From Methylophilus sp. (GTDB taxonomy: Bacteria; Pseudomonadota; Gammaproteobacteria; Burkholderiales; Methylophilaceae): DNA of 64,000 bases. The translations under genes were made by a program, and so were the position numbers. Shown in pieces: positions 50,634 through 61,980 of the stretch. The notes under the pieces are model-generated. The model worked only from the letters and a program-made list of their open reading frames with translations, searched no databases and was not told the DNA's origin. The stretch is taken from contig JAUYRP010000002.1 of the NCBI GenBank assembly GCA_030696695.1, forward strand, positions 124,001 to 188,000, read 5' to 3'. The stretch's first letter is position 1; the number at the start of each line of letters is the position of its first letter.

Positions 50634-50681
50634 TTTAAGTCATTAAAGTGCACACAACTTTTACTAAGTCAGTGATGCACC

Positions 50682-52025
50682 ATGTCATTAAAGTCGATTC
50701 ACCACATACGTTTTTTTGTCATTTTTATATCGATAATTGTCGCTATCAGTGGTTGCCAATCTATCCCGAACACCACTGACAAAACAGGTGTACTTCAAAA
50801 AGTGCTTGATCACGACCAGCAACTTTCTAAAAACACAGCGGTTGATGTTCGACAGATAGCCATCAAACTAGATGAAAACGCTATGCTGAGTGAGTCAGAG
50901 GCTGTGCTATACGCATTGCATAATAATGCTGCATTTAAGTCATTGTTAATTGATCTCAAGCTTGCCAAAGCCGATCTAGTCAATGCAGGATTACTTCCCA
51001 ATCCAGAGCTGTTATTTGCATTCGGCGTGACCAATAAACCTTACCGATATGCAATCGATTTGCCGATCGAACTCCTTTGGTTGCGCCCAATTAGATTAAG
51101 CACAATGAAGCATGAGGCCGATGCGACAGCTTACCGCCTTACACAGTCAGGGCTTAATCTGATTAGAGATGTACGTATTAGCTATGCACAAGCCGTACTG
51201 TCCCAAGAACAATTAAGAGTAGCAGAAGCTGCCTACCAATTGCGCAATAATATTTATAAGCTCTCGCTGAAGCGGCTTGAGGCAGGTGATATCAGTGGTA
51301 AAGATATTTTGCTTGCACAGAACGATGCTTCTACAGCAAGGCGTGATTGGGCGCTTGCGCAATATGAAGTGAAGATAAAAATGCAAAACCTGCTCTACTT
51401 GCTTGGTGCTGGACAGAAAATTCAAGAAATTACTTTGTCACCCAATCTGGTTCCTGCTTGTACTGCAAATGAGGTTGATCAGTTAATAAGTCAGGCTTTA
51501 GCGCTTCGACCAGATATTTTATCTGCGCAATATTCAGTTAATGCGGCGAAAGAGAAAATCAAGCTATCCAAACTTGACTGGCTAAAAATTACGGCTACAG
51601 CGGATGCGACTAGTGGCGAAATCAACGGCCACACACTTGGTCCTGCCATTCGCTCAACCCTTCCCATAGCCAATCAAAACCAAGGGGCTATCAGTAGAGC
51701 CGAAGCAGAGTTGGAAAAATCGGAATTAAATCTTGAAGCACTTAGGCAACAGGCTGTTGTAGAGATAAGAACCACTCATCTTCAGTACCAACAATCTTGC
51801 CATGACTGGCATGCTCTTCAAAGCCAGATCTTGCCGACAGTGCAGCAAATGATGCAACTCACAGAGCAAGCCTATCAGAAGGGAGATATTTCTTACCTTC
51901 AAACACTTGAAGCCAATCGTCAGATTGTAGATACACAAATGAGAGAAGTGCAACTGAAGGCAGATCTCATGACTAAACTCGCAGAGTTAATGCGTAGCAG
52001 TGCCAAAAGTAACAGTGTTCATTAA
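50682..52025 (+). CDS. TolC-family outer membrane efflux protein (CzcC-like)
   Basis: 447 aa; lipoprotein-like start (ISGCQSIP), OEP repeats. Confidence 0.85.
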   Translation: MSLKSIHHIRFFVIFISIIVAISGCQSIPNTTDKTGVLQKVLDHDQQLSKNTAVDVRQIAIKLDENAMLSESEAVLYALHNNAAFKSLLIDLKLAKADLVNAGLLPNPELLFAFGVTNKPYRYAIDLPIELLWLRPIRLSTMKHEADATAYRLTQSGLNLIRDVRISYAQAVLSQEQLRVAEAAYQLRNNIYKLSLKRLEAGDISGKDILLAQNDASTARRDWALAQYEVKIKMQNLLYLLGAGQKIQEITLSPNLVPACTANEVDQLISQALALRPDILSAQYSVNAAKEKIKLSKLDWLKITATADATSGEINGHTLGPAIRSTLPIANQNQGAISRAEAELEKSELNLEALRQQAVVEIRTTHLQYQQSCHDWHALQSQILPTVQQMMQLTEQAYQKGDISYLQTLEANRQIVDTQMREVQLKADLMTKLAELMRSSAKSNSVH

Positions 52026-52038
52026 CTGACAGTCACAA

Positions 52039-53313
52039 ATGGATAAAAGACCAATGAAATTAAAAACTCAGAATATCAAATCGTCAATTGTGGGTACAGC
52101 GCAGAAAAAAATATGGATTGCAACAGCTTTAATCGTGGTCACAATTCTACTGGTTTCCATTAAATTGATAGCTAGCCCTAATGAAGAAGTTAGAGTACAG
52201 CATCATCCTGCGCAGATAGTTGTACCTGAAAGCTCATTAAATACTGTCCATCTCAATGATGATTCTTATCGCAGACTTGGCATCCAAATTGCAACCGTTA
52301 AGCGCGAACGATTAGAAAATAAAAGGGTATACGGGGGTGAAATTGTGATGCCTGCCGGAGGTTTGGTCAGTGTTTCAGCCCCTATTTCGGGTAAGTTAAT
52401 TTCTTTAGATAAAAATCCATTAAAGCCAGGTGCGCCCATCAAATTGGGGCAGTTACTTTATCGTATCCAACCCATTATTACTGCAGATGCACGTGCAAAC
52501 TTAGTGAATGCCTTGGCGGACGCAGAAAGTTTGGTAAACGTTGCAAAATCTCAAGTCGATGCGACAGAAATTGCACTTAATCGTGCTAAGAAACTACTTC
52601 AAGATTTAGTGGGTAGTCAACGTAACGTCGATGACGCTAATGCAGCCCATGAAATTGCGCTGAGAAATTTAGAAGCCGCGTATGTCAAAAAAAATGCTCT
52701 ACATCAAGTGGTTAATCTAGGTACTGTTGAACCCATCGATATCAAATCTCCCCAATCGGGCTTTATCAGCAATCTATTTGCAGTCACAGATCAGTTGGTA
52801 TCTGCAGGCAATCCCATTATAGAGATTTCATCCCTTAATACATTATGGGTGCGTGTGCCGATACCTGCTGGTGATTTAGATACCATCGATGAAGTGGCAG
52901 TTGCCGAAATCCAGTCATTATCTGCCAAATCAGGTGCGCCAAGTATTGTGGCTAAACCCACCAATGCACCGCCTACTGCTGACCCTCTTACAAGTTCTAC
53001 GCATCTTTACTACGCAATCCAAAACAACCAATCATCATTACGTCCTATGCAGCGGGTTTCTGTCAGTCTCAAACCACGAAGCCAACCTATTCAAGCATTA
53101 ACCATTCCATGGTCTGCTGTTGTATTTGATGTCTATGGCGGCAGTTGGGTCTACACACAGCAATCAGCCAATGTATATGAGCGTAAAAGAGTCTTTTTAG
53201 ACCATGTCGTTGGTCAGCAAGCCGTGATAAGTGAAGGCCTTCCCGAAGGTTCTAAGGTGGTAGTGAACGGGGCACTGGAGCTATTTGGCGTTGAAACTGG
53301 CTTTAGCCATTAA
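52039..53313 (+). CDS. RND efflux periplasmic adaptor (CzcB/CusB-like)
   Basis: 424 aa; VSVSAPISGKLISL, HlyD-like hairpin, C-terminal AVISEGLPEGSKVVVNGALEL. Confidence 0.88.
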   Translation: MDKRPMKLKTQNIKSSIVGTAQKKIWIATALIVVTILLVSIKLIASPNEEVRVQHHPAQIVVPESSLNTVHLNDDSYRRLGIQIATVKRERLENKRVYGGEIVMPAGGLVSVSAPISGKLISLDKNPLKPGAPIKLGQLLYRIQPIITADARANLVNALADAESLVNVAKSQVDATEIALNRAKKLLQDLVGSQRNVDDANAAHEIALRNLEAAYVKKNALHQVVNLGTVEPIDIKSPQSGFISNLFAVTDQLVSAGNPIIEISSLNTLWVRVPIPAGDLDTIDEVAVAEIQSLSAKSGAPSIVAKPTNAPPTADPLTSSTHLYYAIQNNQSSLRPMQRVSVSLKPRSQPIQALTIPWSAVVFDVYGGSWVYTQQSANVYERKRVFLDHVVGQQAVISEGLPEGSKVVVNGALELFGVETGFSH

Positions 53314-53330
53314 TTTTTTCAGGCTGTTAT

Positions 53331-56300
53331 ATGTTAAAAAAACTGATTCACTCCGCCGTAAAAGGCCGGCTTCTTGTGTTGTTGATCGCCCTAGCCATTA
53401 TGATGGTGGGACTTAACACCATAAGACAAGCACCATTGGATGTTTTTCCTGAATTTGCCCCAGTGAAAGTGGAAATTCAGACTGAAGCGCCTGGGTTATC
53501 CACTGAAGAAACAGAGCAATTGATCAGCATGCCACTTGAGCAAGCGCTGAATGGCACACCACAACTGAAAACATTACGTTCAAAATCTGTATTAGGTTTG
53601 TCTTCCGTGGTCTTATTATTTGAGGAAGGTACAGACCTTTATCAAGCAAGACAGTTTGTGCAAGAGCGCTTAAGTTTGGCAGCTAGCCGTTTGCCATTAG
53701 TCGCGAAACCACCTGTAATGATGCCACCGTTGTCATCCCTGTCACGAGTCCTCAAAGTCGGCGTTTCTTCCAAAACACTCTCCCAAATCGATATCAGTGC
53801 GTTGACCATGTGGACTATACGTCCACGCTTGATGTCTGTACCGGGTGTTGCAAATATAGCCGTTTGGGGTCAACGTGATAAGCAATTACAGATACTCATC
53901 AACCCTGAGCATCTGCGCGCCAGAGGTATAACATTGCAGCAAGTGATGCTGGCTTCTGGGAATGCAGCCAGCATTGAATCTGGAGGCTTTATAGATTCCC
54001 CCAATCAACGTATTGCGATTCGGCATAAAAACTTAACAACAAAGCCTGAGGAACTGGCCAACACTGTGGTTGATTTTAAAAATGGTGCGCCCATCCGTTT
54101 AGGAGACATTGCGGAAATTGTGATTGGAGCGCCACCCACTATCGGCGATGCTGTGATCAATCATGGTGATGGTCTATTACTGATTGTAGAAAAGCACCCC
54201 AATGCCAATACTATTGAAGTCACAAAAAAAGTTGAAGCAGCCATTACGGAACTGAAACCTGCACTTAAAGATTTGGATATTGATTCCACCATTTTTAGGC
54301 CTGCCACGTTTATTGAGCGAGCAATAGATAACTTACAAAACGCGTTGATTCTGGGAGCTGTATTAGTGGCGCTCATACTCATACTATTTTTACGCAACAA
54401 ACGTGCTGCTTTAATTAGCATCTGTGCAATTCCACTGTCACTTATCAGCGCTGTATTGGTGTTGACTGCCTTCAATGTTGGCATCAACACCATGGTCATT
54501 GCAGGCTTAGTAATCGCACTTGGTGAGGTAGTGGATGATGCCATTATTGACGTTGAAAATATCATACGACGACTGAAATTAAACCAACTACTAGAAAACC
54601 CAAAATCCAAACTGAATGTCATCGTAAACGCATCTCTAGAAGTACGAAGTGCCGTGGTATTTGCAACCATGATTGTGATGGTGGTGTTTCTACCGGTGTT
54701 TTTTTTGGATGGCATTGCAGGTGCTTTCTTTAAGCCATTGGCCATGGCCTATTTACTCGCTATTTTGGCTTCTTTAATCGTGGCGCTGGTAGTCACGCCA
54801 GCATTATCTTTTCTTTTACTAGATACGGAATATGAAGAAAAGGATATCGCTATTGTTAGCTGGTTACACTATCAATATGCAAGACTACTTGATGCCATAC
54901 TAGTTAAGCCAAAACAGATTTTCGTAATAGCTTCGATTGCATTATTTGCAACAGGGATAAGCTCATTTTCATTAGGTTCGGAATTTTTACCAGAGTTTAA
55001 AGAAACAGATTTCTTGATGCACTTTCTAGAACGCCCAGGCTCCTCAATTGAACAGATGAAGAAAATGACCTTACGAGCAAGTCATGACTTATTAGCGATT
55101 CCCGGGGTTAGAAACTTTGGTGCGCATATTGGCCGTGCAGAAGCCGCAGATGAAGTGGTGGGCCCTAACTTTACTGAGCTATGGGTCAGCATTGATCCTA
55201 ATGTGAATTACGCAGAAACAGTTTCAGCGATTCAACGCACCATGAAAGGCTATTCAGGTATCTTCACCGATGTGCAAACTTACCTAAAAGAACGCAGCAA
55301 AGAGGTTTTATCAGGCACTAGCTCTAGTATTGTAGTGCGACTCTTTGGACCAGACCTAGCAGTGTTGCGACAACAAGCTGAGACCATTAAAAGCACCATG
55401 CAGTTAATTGAGGGGGTTGCCGATTTAAAAGTTGAGCCACAAGCACTCGTTCCACAAATTGAAATTCGCCTCAAACAAGGTGCGGCACAACGTTACGGCA
55501 TTAATACCAATGACATTCGCAAAGTCACGAGCATGGTGCTGAAAGGCACAAAAGTGGGTGAAGTTTATGAAGCACAGCAAAAAGTGGATGTAGTAGTAAT
55601 TGGTAGCCCAGAATCAAAATTGGATTTATACGCTATTCAACAACTACCCATAGATTCTACTTTTGGCCCTCAGCTTAGAATCAAAGATGTGGCAGATGTT
55701 TATTTTGTGGGCATGCCTAACGAGATAAAACGTGAAGCCGTCTCAAGGCGAATTGACATTGTCGCCAACGCAAAAGGTAGAGATCTCGGTTCCGTAGCTT
55801 CAGAAATAGAAAGCAAGGTTTCAGCAATGCCGTTCCCAAGTGGATACTACCCACAGTTTTTAGGAGAATACACTGCACAAAAAGCAGCTACCCAAAGATT
55901 GCTAGGGCTCACTGCCTTGGTCATATTCGCAATCGTCTTGATTGTGTATATGGATTTCAAATCCTATCAACATACGCTTATCTTCTTAGCCTCATTACCA
56001 TTTGCCCTCTTGGGTGGCGTGATTGGGGTATTGTTATCTGGTGATGTCGTTTCTCTCGGCTCTATGGTTGGATTTATTGCTGTGCTAGGTATTGCCGCTA
56101 GAAATGGCATTTTACTTATTAGCCATTACAGACATCTAATAACTAGTGAAGGCTGCACTCATGGCTTAGATGTAGTGAAGCGTGGCTCGCACGAGCGTTT
56201 AGTACCGATTCTCATGACAGCACTCGCTACCTCTCTCGCATTAGTGCCTATTCTGTTTAAAGGCCCTATCTCGGGTTATGAAATTGAATACCCACTAGCG

Positions 56301-56393
56301 GTGGTTGTAGTGAGTGGTTTACTTACATCAACAGTGCTGAACTTAATTTTACTACCTAGTATTTTCTTAAAGTTCGGAAATATCAATAAATAA
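53331..56393 (+). CDS. HME-RND efflux inner membrane transporter (CzcA/CusA family)
   Basis: 1020 aa; [47 protein letters not shown]. Confidence 0.9.
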   Translation: MLKKLIHSAVKGRLLVLLIALAIMMVGLNTIRQAPLDVFPEFAPVKVEIQTEAPGLSTEETEQLISMPLEQALNGTPQLKTLRSKSVLGLSSVVLLFEEGTDLYQARQFVQERLSLAASRLPLVAKPPVMMPPLSSLSRVLKVGVSSKTLSQIDISALTMWTIRPRLMSVPGVANIAVWGQRDKQLQILINPEHLRARGITLQQVMLASGNAASIESGGFIDSPNQRIAIRHKNLTTKPEELANTVVDFKNGAPIRLGDIAEIVIGAPPTIGDAVINHGDGLLLIVEKHPNANTIEVTKKVEAAITELKPALKDLDIDSTIFRPATFIERAIDNLQNALILGAVLVALILILFLRNKRAALISICAIPLSLISAVLVLTAFNVGINTMVIAGLVIALGEVVDDAIIDVENIIRRLKLNQLLENPKSKLNVIVNASLEVRSAVVFATMIVMVVFLPVFFLDGIAGAFFKPLAMAYLLAILASLIVALVVTPALSFLLLDTEYEEKDIAIVSWLHYQYARLLDAILVKPKQIFVIASIALFATGISSFSLGSEFLPEFKETDFLMHFLERPGSSIEQMKKMTLRASHDLLAIPGVRNFGAHIGRAEAADEVVGPNFTELWVSIDPNVNYAETVSAIQRTMKGYSGIFTDVQTYLKERSKEVLSGTSSSIVVRLFGPDLAVLRQQAETIKSTMQLIEGVADLKVEPQALVPQIEIRLKQGAAQRYGINTNDIRKVTSMVLKGTKVGEVYEAQQKVDVVVIGSPESKLDLYAIQQLPIDSTFGPQLRIKDVADVYFVGMPNEIKREAVSRRIDIVANAKGRDLGSVASEIESKVSAMPFPSGYYPQFLGEYTAQKAATQRLLGLTALVIFAIVLIVYMDFKSYQHTLIFLASLPFALLGGVIGVLLSGDVVSLGSMVGFIAVLGIAARNGILLISHYRHLITSEGCTHGLDVVKRGSHERLVPILMTALATSLALVPILFKGPISGYEIEYPLAVVVVSGLLTSTVLNLILLPSIFLKFGNINK

Positions 56394-56402
56394 ACGACAG
56401 TG

Positions 56403-56457
56403 GTTAATCCTACTTATAAATCATGCAAAAAATGCATGATTTATAAGTAGGATTAAC
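56403..56457. repeat. 25-bp perfect inverted repeat (5-nt loop)
   Basis: GTTAATCCTACTTATAAATCATGCA-AAAAA-TGCATGATTTATAAGTAGGATTAAC, no T-run on either side. Confidence 0.95.
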
Positions 56458-56591
56458 TAAATTCCATGCAAACTTTGCAAGTTAAATATATATAAATAAA
56501 AGATTATCTATATAAATCAATTAGGTATATATTGGGTATGTAACTTGCTCTATAGCTTGAAGAAATACTTATTGATAGCCTTAGAGGAAAT

Positions 56592-58289
56592 ATGTTACCC
56601 ACAGTTTTAAATCGTTTGTTTCAACCACTCTCTTTTAAAAATAAGGCGCAAACTCAAACATTCGCCATATTGTCAGTAGTCACATTTATTATGCTGACAG
56701 GCAACTTTTCGCTGTTCCATGGCATTTTAAATATCTATCCACTGACTCTTCACAATCTTCCGTTTCTCATTTCTTTAGCATTATTTTTTACATCACTTAC
56801 TGCAATATTTTTCCTACTCATTAGCCACGGTAAATGGACGCGTTGGATACTTGCTGCTTTCCTGTTGATCGCATCCCAGTCTGCTTATTACATGGATCAT
56901 TTGGGCGTGATCATCGATACAGTCATGATTGACAACATCATGCAAACCAATAGAAGCGAATTCTCAAGCCTCGTTACATCCACGCTGATTCTTAGAACTT
57001 TTATTTTGGGCGTTATTCCCGCTTGGTTAATATTGAAATATTGCCCACAGCCTCTTAGTTTTAAACTAGAACTGAAATATAGACTACGCGCAATATTATT
57101 GTTCTTATTAGCCATAGTGGTATTGGTGATTCCCTTTAGTGCCGATTACACCTCATTTATTCGTGAACATAAAATCGTGAGGTTTTATTCAAATCCAACG
57201 TATTCCGTTTACTCCGCGATTAAATACGTAACTCAACAATCGAGTATTTCTGTACACAACCTTCCATTACTAAAAACTGCTCAAGACGCTGTATCTTTAG
57301 ATCCTTCCACCAGTAAAAAAGAGTTAATCATCATGGTGGTGGGTGAAACGGCGCGCGCCGATAGGTTTTCTTTGAACGGCTATCATCGAGATACAAATCC
57401 AGAGTTATCCAAACAAGACATTGTCAGCTTTAGCAATGTCAGCTCTTGTGGCACATCTACTGGTGTCTCAGTGCCATGTATGTTTTCGTCATTAGGACGT
57501 AAAAAGTACGATAAAGAAAAAGCGTTAGATCAGGAGAATGTACTCGATGTCCTTGCAAAGCACGGTATTGAAGTATTGTGGCGTGACAATAATTCTGATT
57601 CCAAAGGCGTTGCAACGCGTATCAAATATGAAGACTTTAAAACGCCCACGCTGAATCCAAATTGCAAAGGTGAATGTAGGGATGTAGGCATGTTAAGTGG
57701 CCTAGATAAATATATTTCAAAAAACAAAGACAAAGACATGATGATTGTTCTTCATCAAATGGGGAATCATGGTCCTGAGTATTATCGCCGTTATCCTAAA
57801 GAATTTGAACGCTTTAAACCAGCTTGTCAGACTGGTGAACTAAGAGATTGTACTCAAGAGGAAGTTGACAACGCTTATGACAACGCAATTCTGTATACAG
57901 ACTATTTCTTATCAGAAGTGATTAACTTCTTGAAAAAATACGATGAACAATACGAGGTGGCCATGTTGTATGTATCTGATCATGGCGAATCTCTAGGTGA
58001 GCATGGAATATATCTGCATGCAGCACCTTATATGATTGCACCCAAAGAACAAACTCATGTGCCTGTCATTGCTTGGACTGGAAAATACTTTGATTACAAC
58101 CTACAAGATATCAAACCCTTTAAAGATGCAGCAATAAGTCATGATGATTTGTTTTGTACGTTGCTCATCGCCTATGAATTAGAGTCAAAAATGTGCGAAG
58201 GTAAAAATACCATCTTAACTAAAAATAAAAATAAAAATCTAAATTCCATAGCTCAATCTGTAGAGGTTTTGGATAGCAATCTAGATTAA
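56592..58289 (+). CDS. eptA: Lipid A phosphoethanolamine transferase (EptA family)
   Basis: 565 aa; N-terminal TMs, VVGETARADRFSLNGY, SDHGESLGEHGIYLHAAPY. Confidence 0.88.
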   Translation: MLPTVLNRLFQPLSFKNKAQTQTFAILSVVTFIMLTGNFSLFHGILNIYPLTLHNLPFLISLALFFTSLTAIFFLLISHGKWTRWILAAFLLIASQSAYYMDHLGVIIDTVMIDNIMQTNRSEFSSLVTSTLILRTFILGVIPAWLILKYCPQPLSFKLELKYRLRAILLFLLAIVVLVIPFSADYTSFIREHKIVRFYSNPTYSVYSAIKYVTQQSSISVHNLPLLKTAQDAVSLDPSTSKKELIIMVVGETARADRFSLNGYHRDTNPELSKQDIVSFSNVSSCGTSTGVSVPCMFSSLGRKKYDKEKALDQENVLDVLAKHGIEVLWRDNNSDSKGVATRIKYEDFKTPTLNPNCKGECRDVGMLSGLDKYISKNKDKDMMIVLHQMGNHGPEYYRRYPKEFERFKPACQTGELRDCTQEEVDNAYDNAILYTDYFLSEVINFLKKYDEQYEVAMLYVSDHGESLGEHGIYLHAAPYMIAPKEQTHVPVIAWTGKYFDYNLQDIKPFKDAAISHDDLFCTLLIAYELESKMCEGKNTILTKNKNKNLNSIAQSVEVLDSNLD

Positions 58290-58294
58290 TTTAT

Positions 58295-58717
58295 ATGGAA
58301 CGCTGGGTCATTTATGCATTTATCTCGATGTGTTTTGCCGGCTTTACCGCTGTCATTGCAAAACAGGGATTAGTTGGTATATCTGCTGAATTAGGCTTGA
58401 CGTTAAGAACCCTCTTTGTATGTATTTTTATCATCATTTTTGGTTTATTAAACGTTGCACCAACTGAGATAAGGCAACTTCAAAGGGAAAATTACATATG
58501 GCTCGGCTTATCTGCCATCACTACGGCCGGCTCATGGATTTACTACTATAAAGCACTAAAGATGGGTGATGTAGCCACAGTAGCACTCATTGATAAAGGC
58601 AGTGTAATTGTATCTGTACTGCTTGCTTGGTGGCTATTTAAAGAAGTCATTACACTGCGAATGATATTAGGTGCAATGCTGATTATTGCTGGCATCGTAG
58701 TCATTTCCAAGAAATAA
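58295..58717 (+). CDS. Single-domain EamA-type transporter
   Basis: 140 aa, about 5 [46 protein letters not shown]. Confidence 0.75.
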   Translation: MERWVIYAFISMCFAGFTAVIAKQGLVGISAELGLTLRTLFVCIFIIIFGLLNVAPTEIRQLQRENYIWLGLSAITTAGSWIYYYKALKMGDVATVALIDKGSVIVSVLLAWWLFKEVITLRMILGAMLIIAGIVVISKK

Positions 58718-58742
58718 CTATAAAAATAAAAAGGGGCATGTC

Positions 58743-59909
58743 GTGAAAATTACTATTGTCGGCACAGGCTATGTTGGATTATCACTAGCTGTTCTACTTG
58801 CACAACGTAACGATGTGATTGCATTGGATATTATTCCGAGTCGCGTTGACATGCTAAATAACAAACATTCTCCCATCATGGATGTTGAGATTCAAGATTA
58901 TTTAAGCAACAAGCCATTACAACTTAAAGCAACGATAGACAAGCAAACTGCTTATCGGGATGCAGACTTTATTATTATAGCGACGCCAACTGATTATGAT
59001 CCCAATACCAATACGTTCAATACCGAATCTGTTGAAAGTGTGATTCGTGATGTAAGTGCAATCAATCCAAAAGCTGTCATTGTGATTAAATCAACAGTGC
59101 CAGTCGGTTATACCGAAAAAGTAAAAACGGAACTCAACAATGAAAATATATTTTTCTCACCAGAGTTTCTTCGTGAAGGTAAGGCTTTGTATGACAATTT
59201 ATACCCATCACGTATTGTCGTGGGTGAGGTAAGCAAGCGGGCTAAACTATTTGCAGAGCTGCTTATGGAGGCCGCATTAAAGCCAAAGGTTGATTTACTA
59301 TTCACTCATAATACTGAAGCAGAAGCAATCAAGCTGTTTTCAAATACTTATCTCGCCATGCGAGTCGCATTTTTTAATGAACTAGATACCTATGCTTTGA
59401 TTCATGGGTTAAATACCCGAGAGATTATCAACGGCGTCTGTCTGGATTCACGTATCGGCAATCACTATAACAACCCATCGTTTGGTTACGGTGGATATTG
59501 CTTGCCTAAAGATACCAAACAGCTACTGGCCAATTATAAAAAAATTCCGCAGAACTTAATTCGAGCCATAGTAGAAGCCAACTCAACCCGTAAAGACTTC
59601 ATTGCTCAGCAAATAATCGAACTTAAGCCAAAAGTGGTTGGTATCTACCGGCTCATTATGAAAGCAGGGTCTGACAACTACAGATCATCCAGTATTCAAG
59701 GCATCATGAAGCGCATCAAAGCAAAAGGGATAGAGGTAATTGTGTATGAACCTGTCTTGGAAGAAGGCAATTTCTTCAATTCAAAAGTATTTAAAGATTT
59801 GACACAATTTAAGCAGTTATCAGATGTGATTGTCAGCAATCGTATGTTGCAAGAGTTAAGCGATGTATCGCACAAAGTATATACACGCGATCTATTTGGG
59901 AGTGATTAG
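58743..59909 (+). CDS. ugd: UDP-glucose 6-dehydrogenase
   Basis: 388 aa; [54 protein letters not shown]. Confidence 0.92.
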   Translation: MKITIVGTGYVGLSLAVLLAQRNDVIALDIIPSRVDMLNNKHSPIMDVEIQDYLSNKPLQLKATIDKQTAYRDADFIIIATPTDYDPNTNTFNTESVESVIRDVSAINPKAVIVIKSTVPVGYTEKVKTELNNENIFFSPEFLREGKALYDNLYPSRIVVGEVSKRAKLFAELLMEAALKPKVDLLFTHNTEAEAIKLFSNTYLAMRVAFFNELDTYALIHGLNTREIINGVCLDSRIGNHYNNPSFGYGGYCLPKDTKQLLANYKKIPQNLIRAIVEANSTRKDFIAQQIIELKPKVVGIYRLIMKAGSDNYRSSSIQGIMKRIKAKGIEVIVYEPVLEEGNFFNSKVFKDLTQFKQLSDVIVSNRMLQELSDVSHKVYTRDLFGSD

Positions 59910-60929
59910 TTGAAGATTCTGCTAACAGGCGCTGCAGGTTTTATCGGCATGCATGTCGCGCGTATTCTGCTCGAACGTGGTGATGAAGTCGTTGGCATTG
60001 ATAACTTAAACGATTACTACACACAGCAGCTCAAACACGACAGGCTTGCACAGCTCCGTAGCTTTGCAAACTTTAAATTTTTTGCACTAGACGTTGTGGA
60101 TGCTAACGCACTACAACAGCTATTCAGCCGTGAGCAATTCCAACGTGTTATTCATCTTGCAGCACAAGCGGGTGTTAGATATTCGTTAACAAATCCTACT
60201 GCATACATTCAATCTAATTTAGTAGGTTTTTCTAATATCTTGGAGTCTTGCAGAAAACACCAAACAGAACACCTGGTATACGCCAGCTCTTCTAGTGTAT
60301 ACGGCAGCAATAGTCATATGCCCTTTACGGTGCATGACAATGTCGATCATCCATTAAGCTTATATGCAGCCACAAAAAAATCAAATGAATTGATGGCACA
60401 TGCTTACAGCCATTTATATGGCATACCTACTACTGGCTTACGCTACTTTACGGTTTATGGTCCATGGGGACGACCGGACATGTCGCCTTGGCTATTCACA
60501 TCAGCCATACTTGAAGGTAAACCAATCAATATATTCAATCATGGCAAGATGAAGCGGGACTTTACCTACATCGATGATATTGCTGAGGGAACTGTCAAAG
60601 TCTTGGATACCATTGCACAACCCAATTCCAATTATCTTACTGAATTACCAGATCCAGCCACAAGTTCTGCGCCTTACAGAATTTACAACATTGGCAATCA
60701 TCAACCGGAAGACTTGATGCTCTTTATTGAAACTCTTGAAAAAGAACTAGGCGTAACCGCTGTCAAAAATTTCATGCCAATGCAAGCAGGTGATGTACTC
60801 GCCACCTATGCAGATGTGGACGATCTTAAGCATGACGTTGGATATGCGCCAAGTACGAGCTTACAAACAGGCCTTAAGCAATGGGTTCAATGGTACCGCA
60901 ACCACGCTGATGGCGTGTATTCACAATAA
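59910..60929 (+). CDS. NAD-dependent epimerase, UDP-glucuronate 4-epimerase-like (TTG start)
   Basis: 339 aa; TGAAGFIGMHVARILLERGDEVVGIDNLNDYY, SSSSVYG, YAATKKSNE, RYFTVYGPWGRPDMSPWLF. Confidence 0.88.
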   Translation: MKILLTGAAGFIGMHVARILLERGDEVVGIDNLNDYYTQQLKHDRLAQLRSFANFKFFALDVVDANALQQLFSREQFQRVIHLAAQAGVRYSLTNPTAYIQSNLVGFSNILESCRKHQTEHLVYASSSSVYGSNSHMPFTVHDNVDHPLSLYAATKKSNELMAHAYSHLYGIPTTGLRYFTVYGPWGRPDMSPWLFTSAILEGKPINIFNHGKMKRDFTYIDDIAEGTVKVLDTIAQPNSNYLTELPDPATSSAPYRIYNIGNHQPEDLMLFIETLEKELGVTAVKNFMPMQAGDVLATYADVDDLKHDVGYAPSTSLQTGLKQWVQWYRNHADGVYSQ

Positions 60930-60951
60930 CTCATAAGTCTTATTTAAATAC

Positions 60952-61980
60952 ATGAAACAGCTAATTAATCGATTATTTACTCTGCTTAGCAAACGCTGGA
61001 TACTTTCAATCATAATTGTTGTGTTGTCTCTCAGCGCTATTGTCCTATACAGGTATTTTCACCCAGAAATTTACCGCATTCCATCGAATCCAGATAATGC
61101 TCAAGAAATCAATTTCTTTGCATTAGGTGACCAGGGTTCAGGTAGTTTAGAACAAAGAGCCGTTGCAGATGCAATGGAAAAGCTGGCCAAAAAAAATAAA
61201 AACTTGGATTTTGTAATTTTGCTTGGTGACAATTTTTATATCGATACTAAGCTCACTGAAAAAAGTCCTGAATGGAATACGATGTTTGAAGAAATCTATT
61301 CAGGCGCCTACCTAAGTACCGTCCCTTTTTATGCCATTCTAGGGAACCATGATGAGGATTTATCTTTAAATCCGAAAACTCACCCCGAAATTGAATACTC
61401 AAAAAAGGCACTGGGTTCAAATCGTTGGCGCATGCCTGCACATTATTTTCATACTGATTTTGGCAACATTAATGGTCGACCTTTGCTACGGATTGTTTAT
61501 CTAGATACGAATGCATTACCTGATGAAATGTCTGTGCAAGCAAATTATGTGCGAGAGCAATTTATCCGCAATCCTTTACAGCCTATCTGGAAAATTGTTG
61601 CCGGTCATCATACTATTCGAAGTTGTGGTAAGCATTTCGAAGATAAAGCTAACCTGAAAAATACACTTTTACCAGCTTTACAAGATGCTAAGGTAGATAT
61701 CTATCTCTCTGGGCATGATCATAATCAGCAATTAATTGTAAAAGAGGGTGAACCCAACTATGTCGTCAATGGGGCTGGGGGTAAAAGCTTATATGCACAA
61801 AAAGTACATTCTGATGACTTGCGCTTTTTTAATGAAGGTTATGGGTTCGTCAGCTTAAAAGCCAATGCAAATAATCTTAAAATTGATTTTTTTGATAATC
61901 ATGCTAAAACAGTTTCATCAAATGAAATTGCACGAGAGTGCAAAGACCTGAATACTCGATGCATTAAAGCGAATAAATAA
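60952..61980 (+). CDS. Membrane-anchored metallophosphoesterase (purple acid phosphatase-like)
   Basis: 342 aa; N-terminal TM; ALGDQGSGS, LLGDNFY, ILGNHDE, SGHDHNQQ. Confidence 0.8.
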   Translation: MKQLINRLFTLLSKRWILSIIIVVLSLSAIVLYRYFHPEIYRIPSNPDNAQEINFFALGDQGSGSLEQRAVADAMEKLAKKNKNLDFVILLGDNFYIDTKLTEKSPEWNTMFEEIYSGAYLSTVPFYAILGNHDEDLSLNPKTHPEIEYSKKALGSNRWRMPAHYFHTDFGNINGRPLLRIVYLDTNALPDEMSVQANYVREQFIRNPLQPIWKIVAGHHTIRSCGKHFEDKANLKNTLLPALQDAKVDIYLSGHDHNQQLIVKEGEPNYVVNGAGGKSLYAQKVHSDDLRFFNEGYGFVSLKANANNLKIDFFDNHAKTVSSNEIARECKDLNTRCIKANK

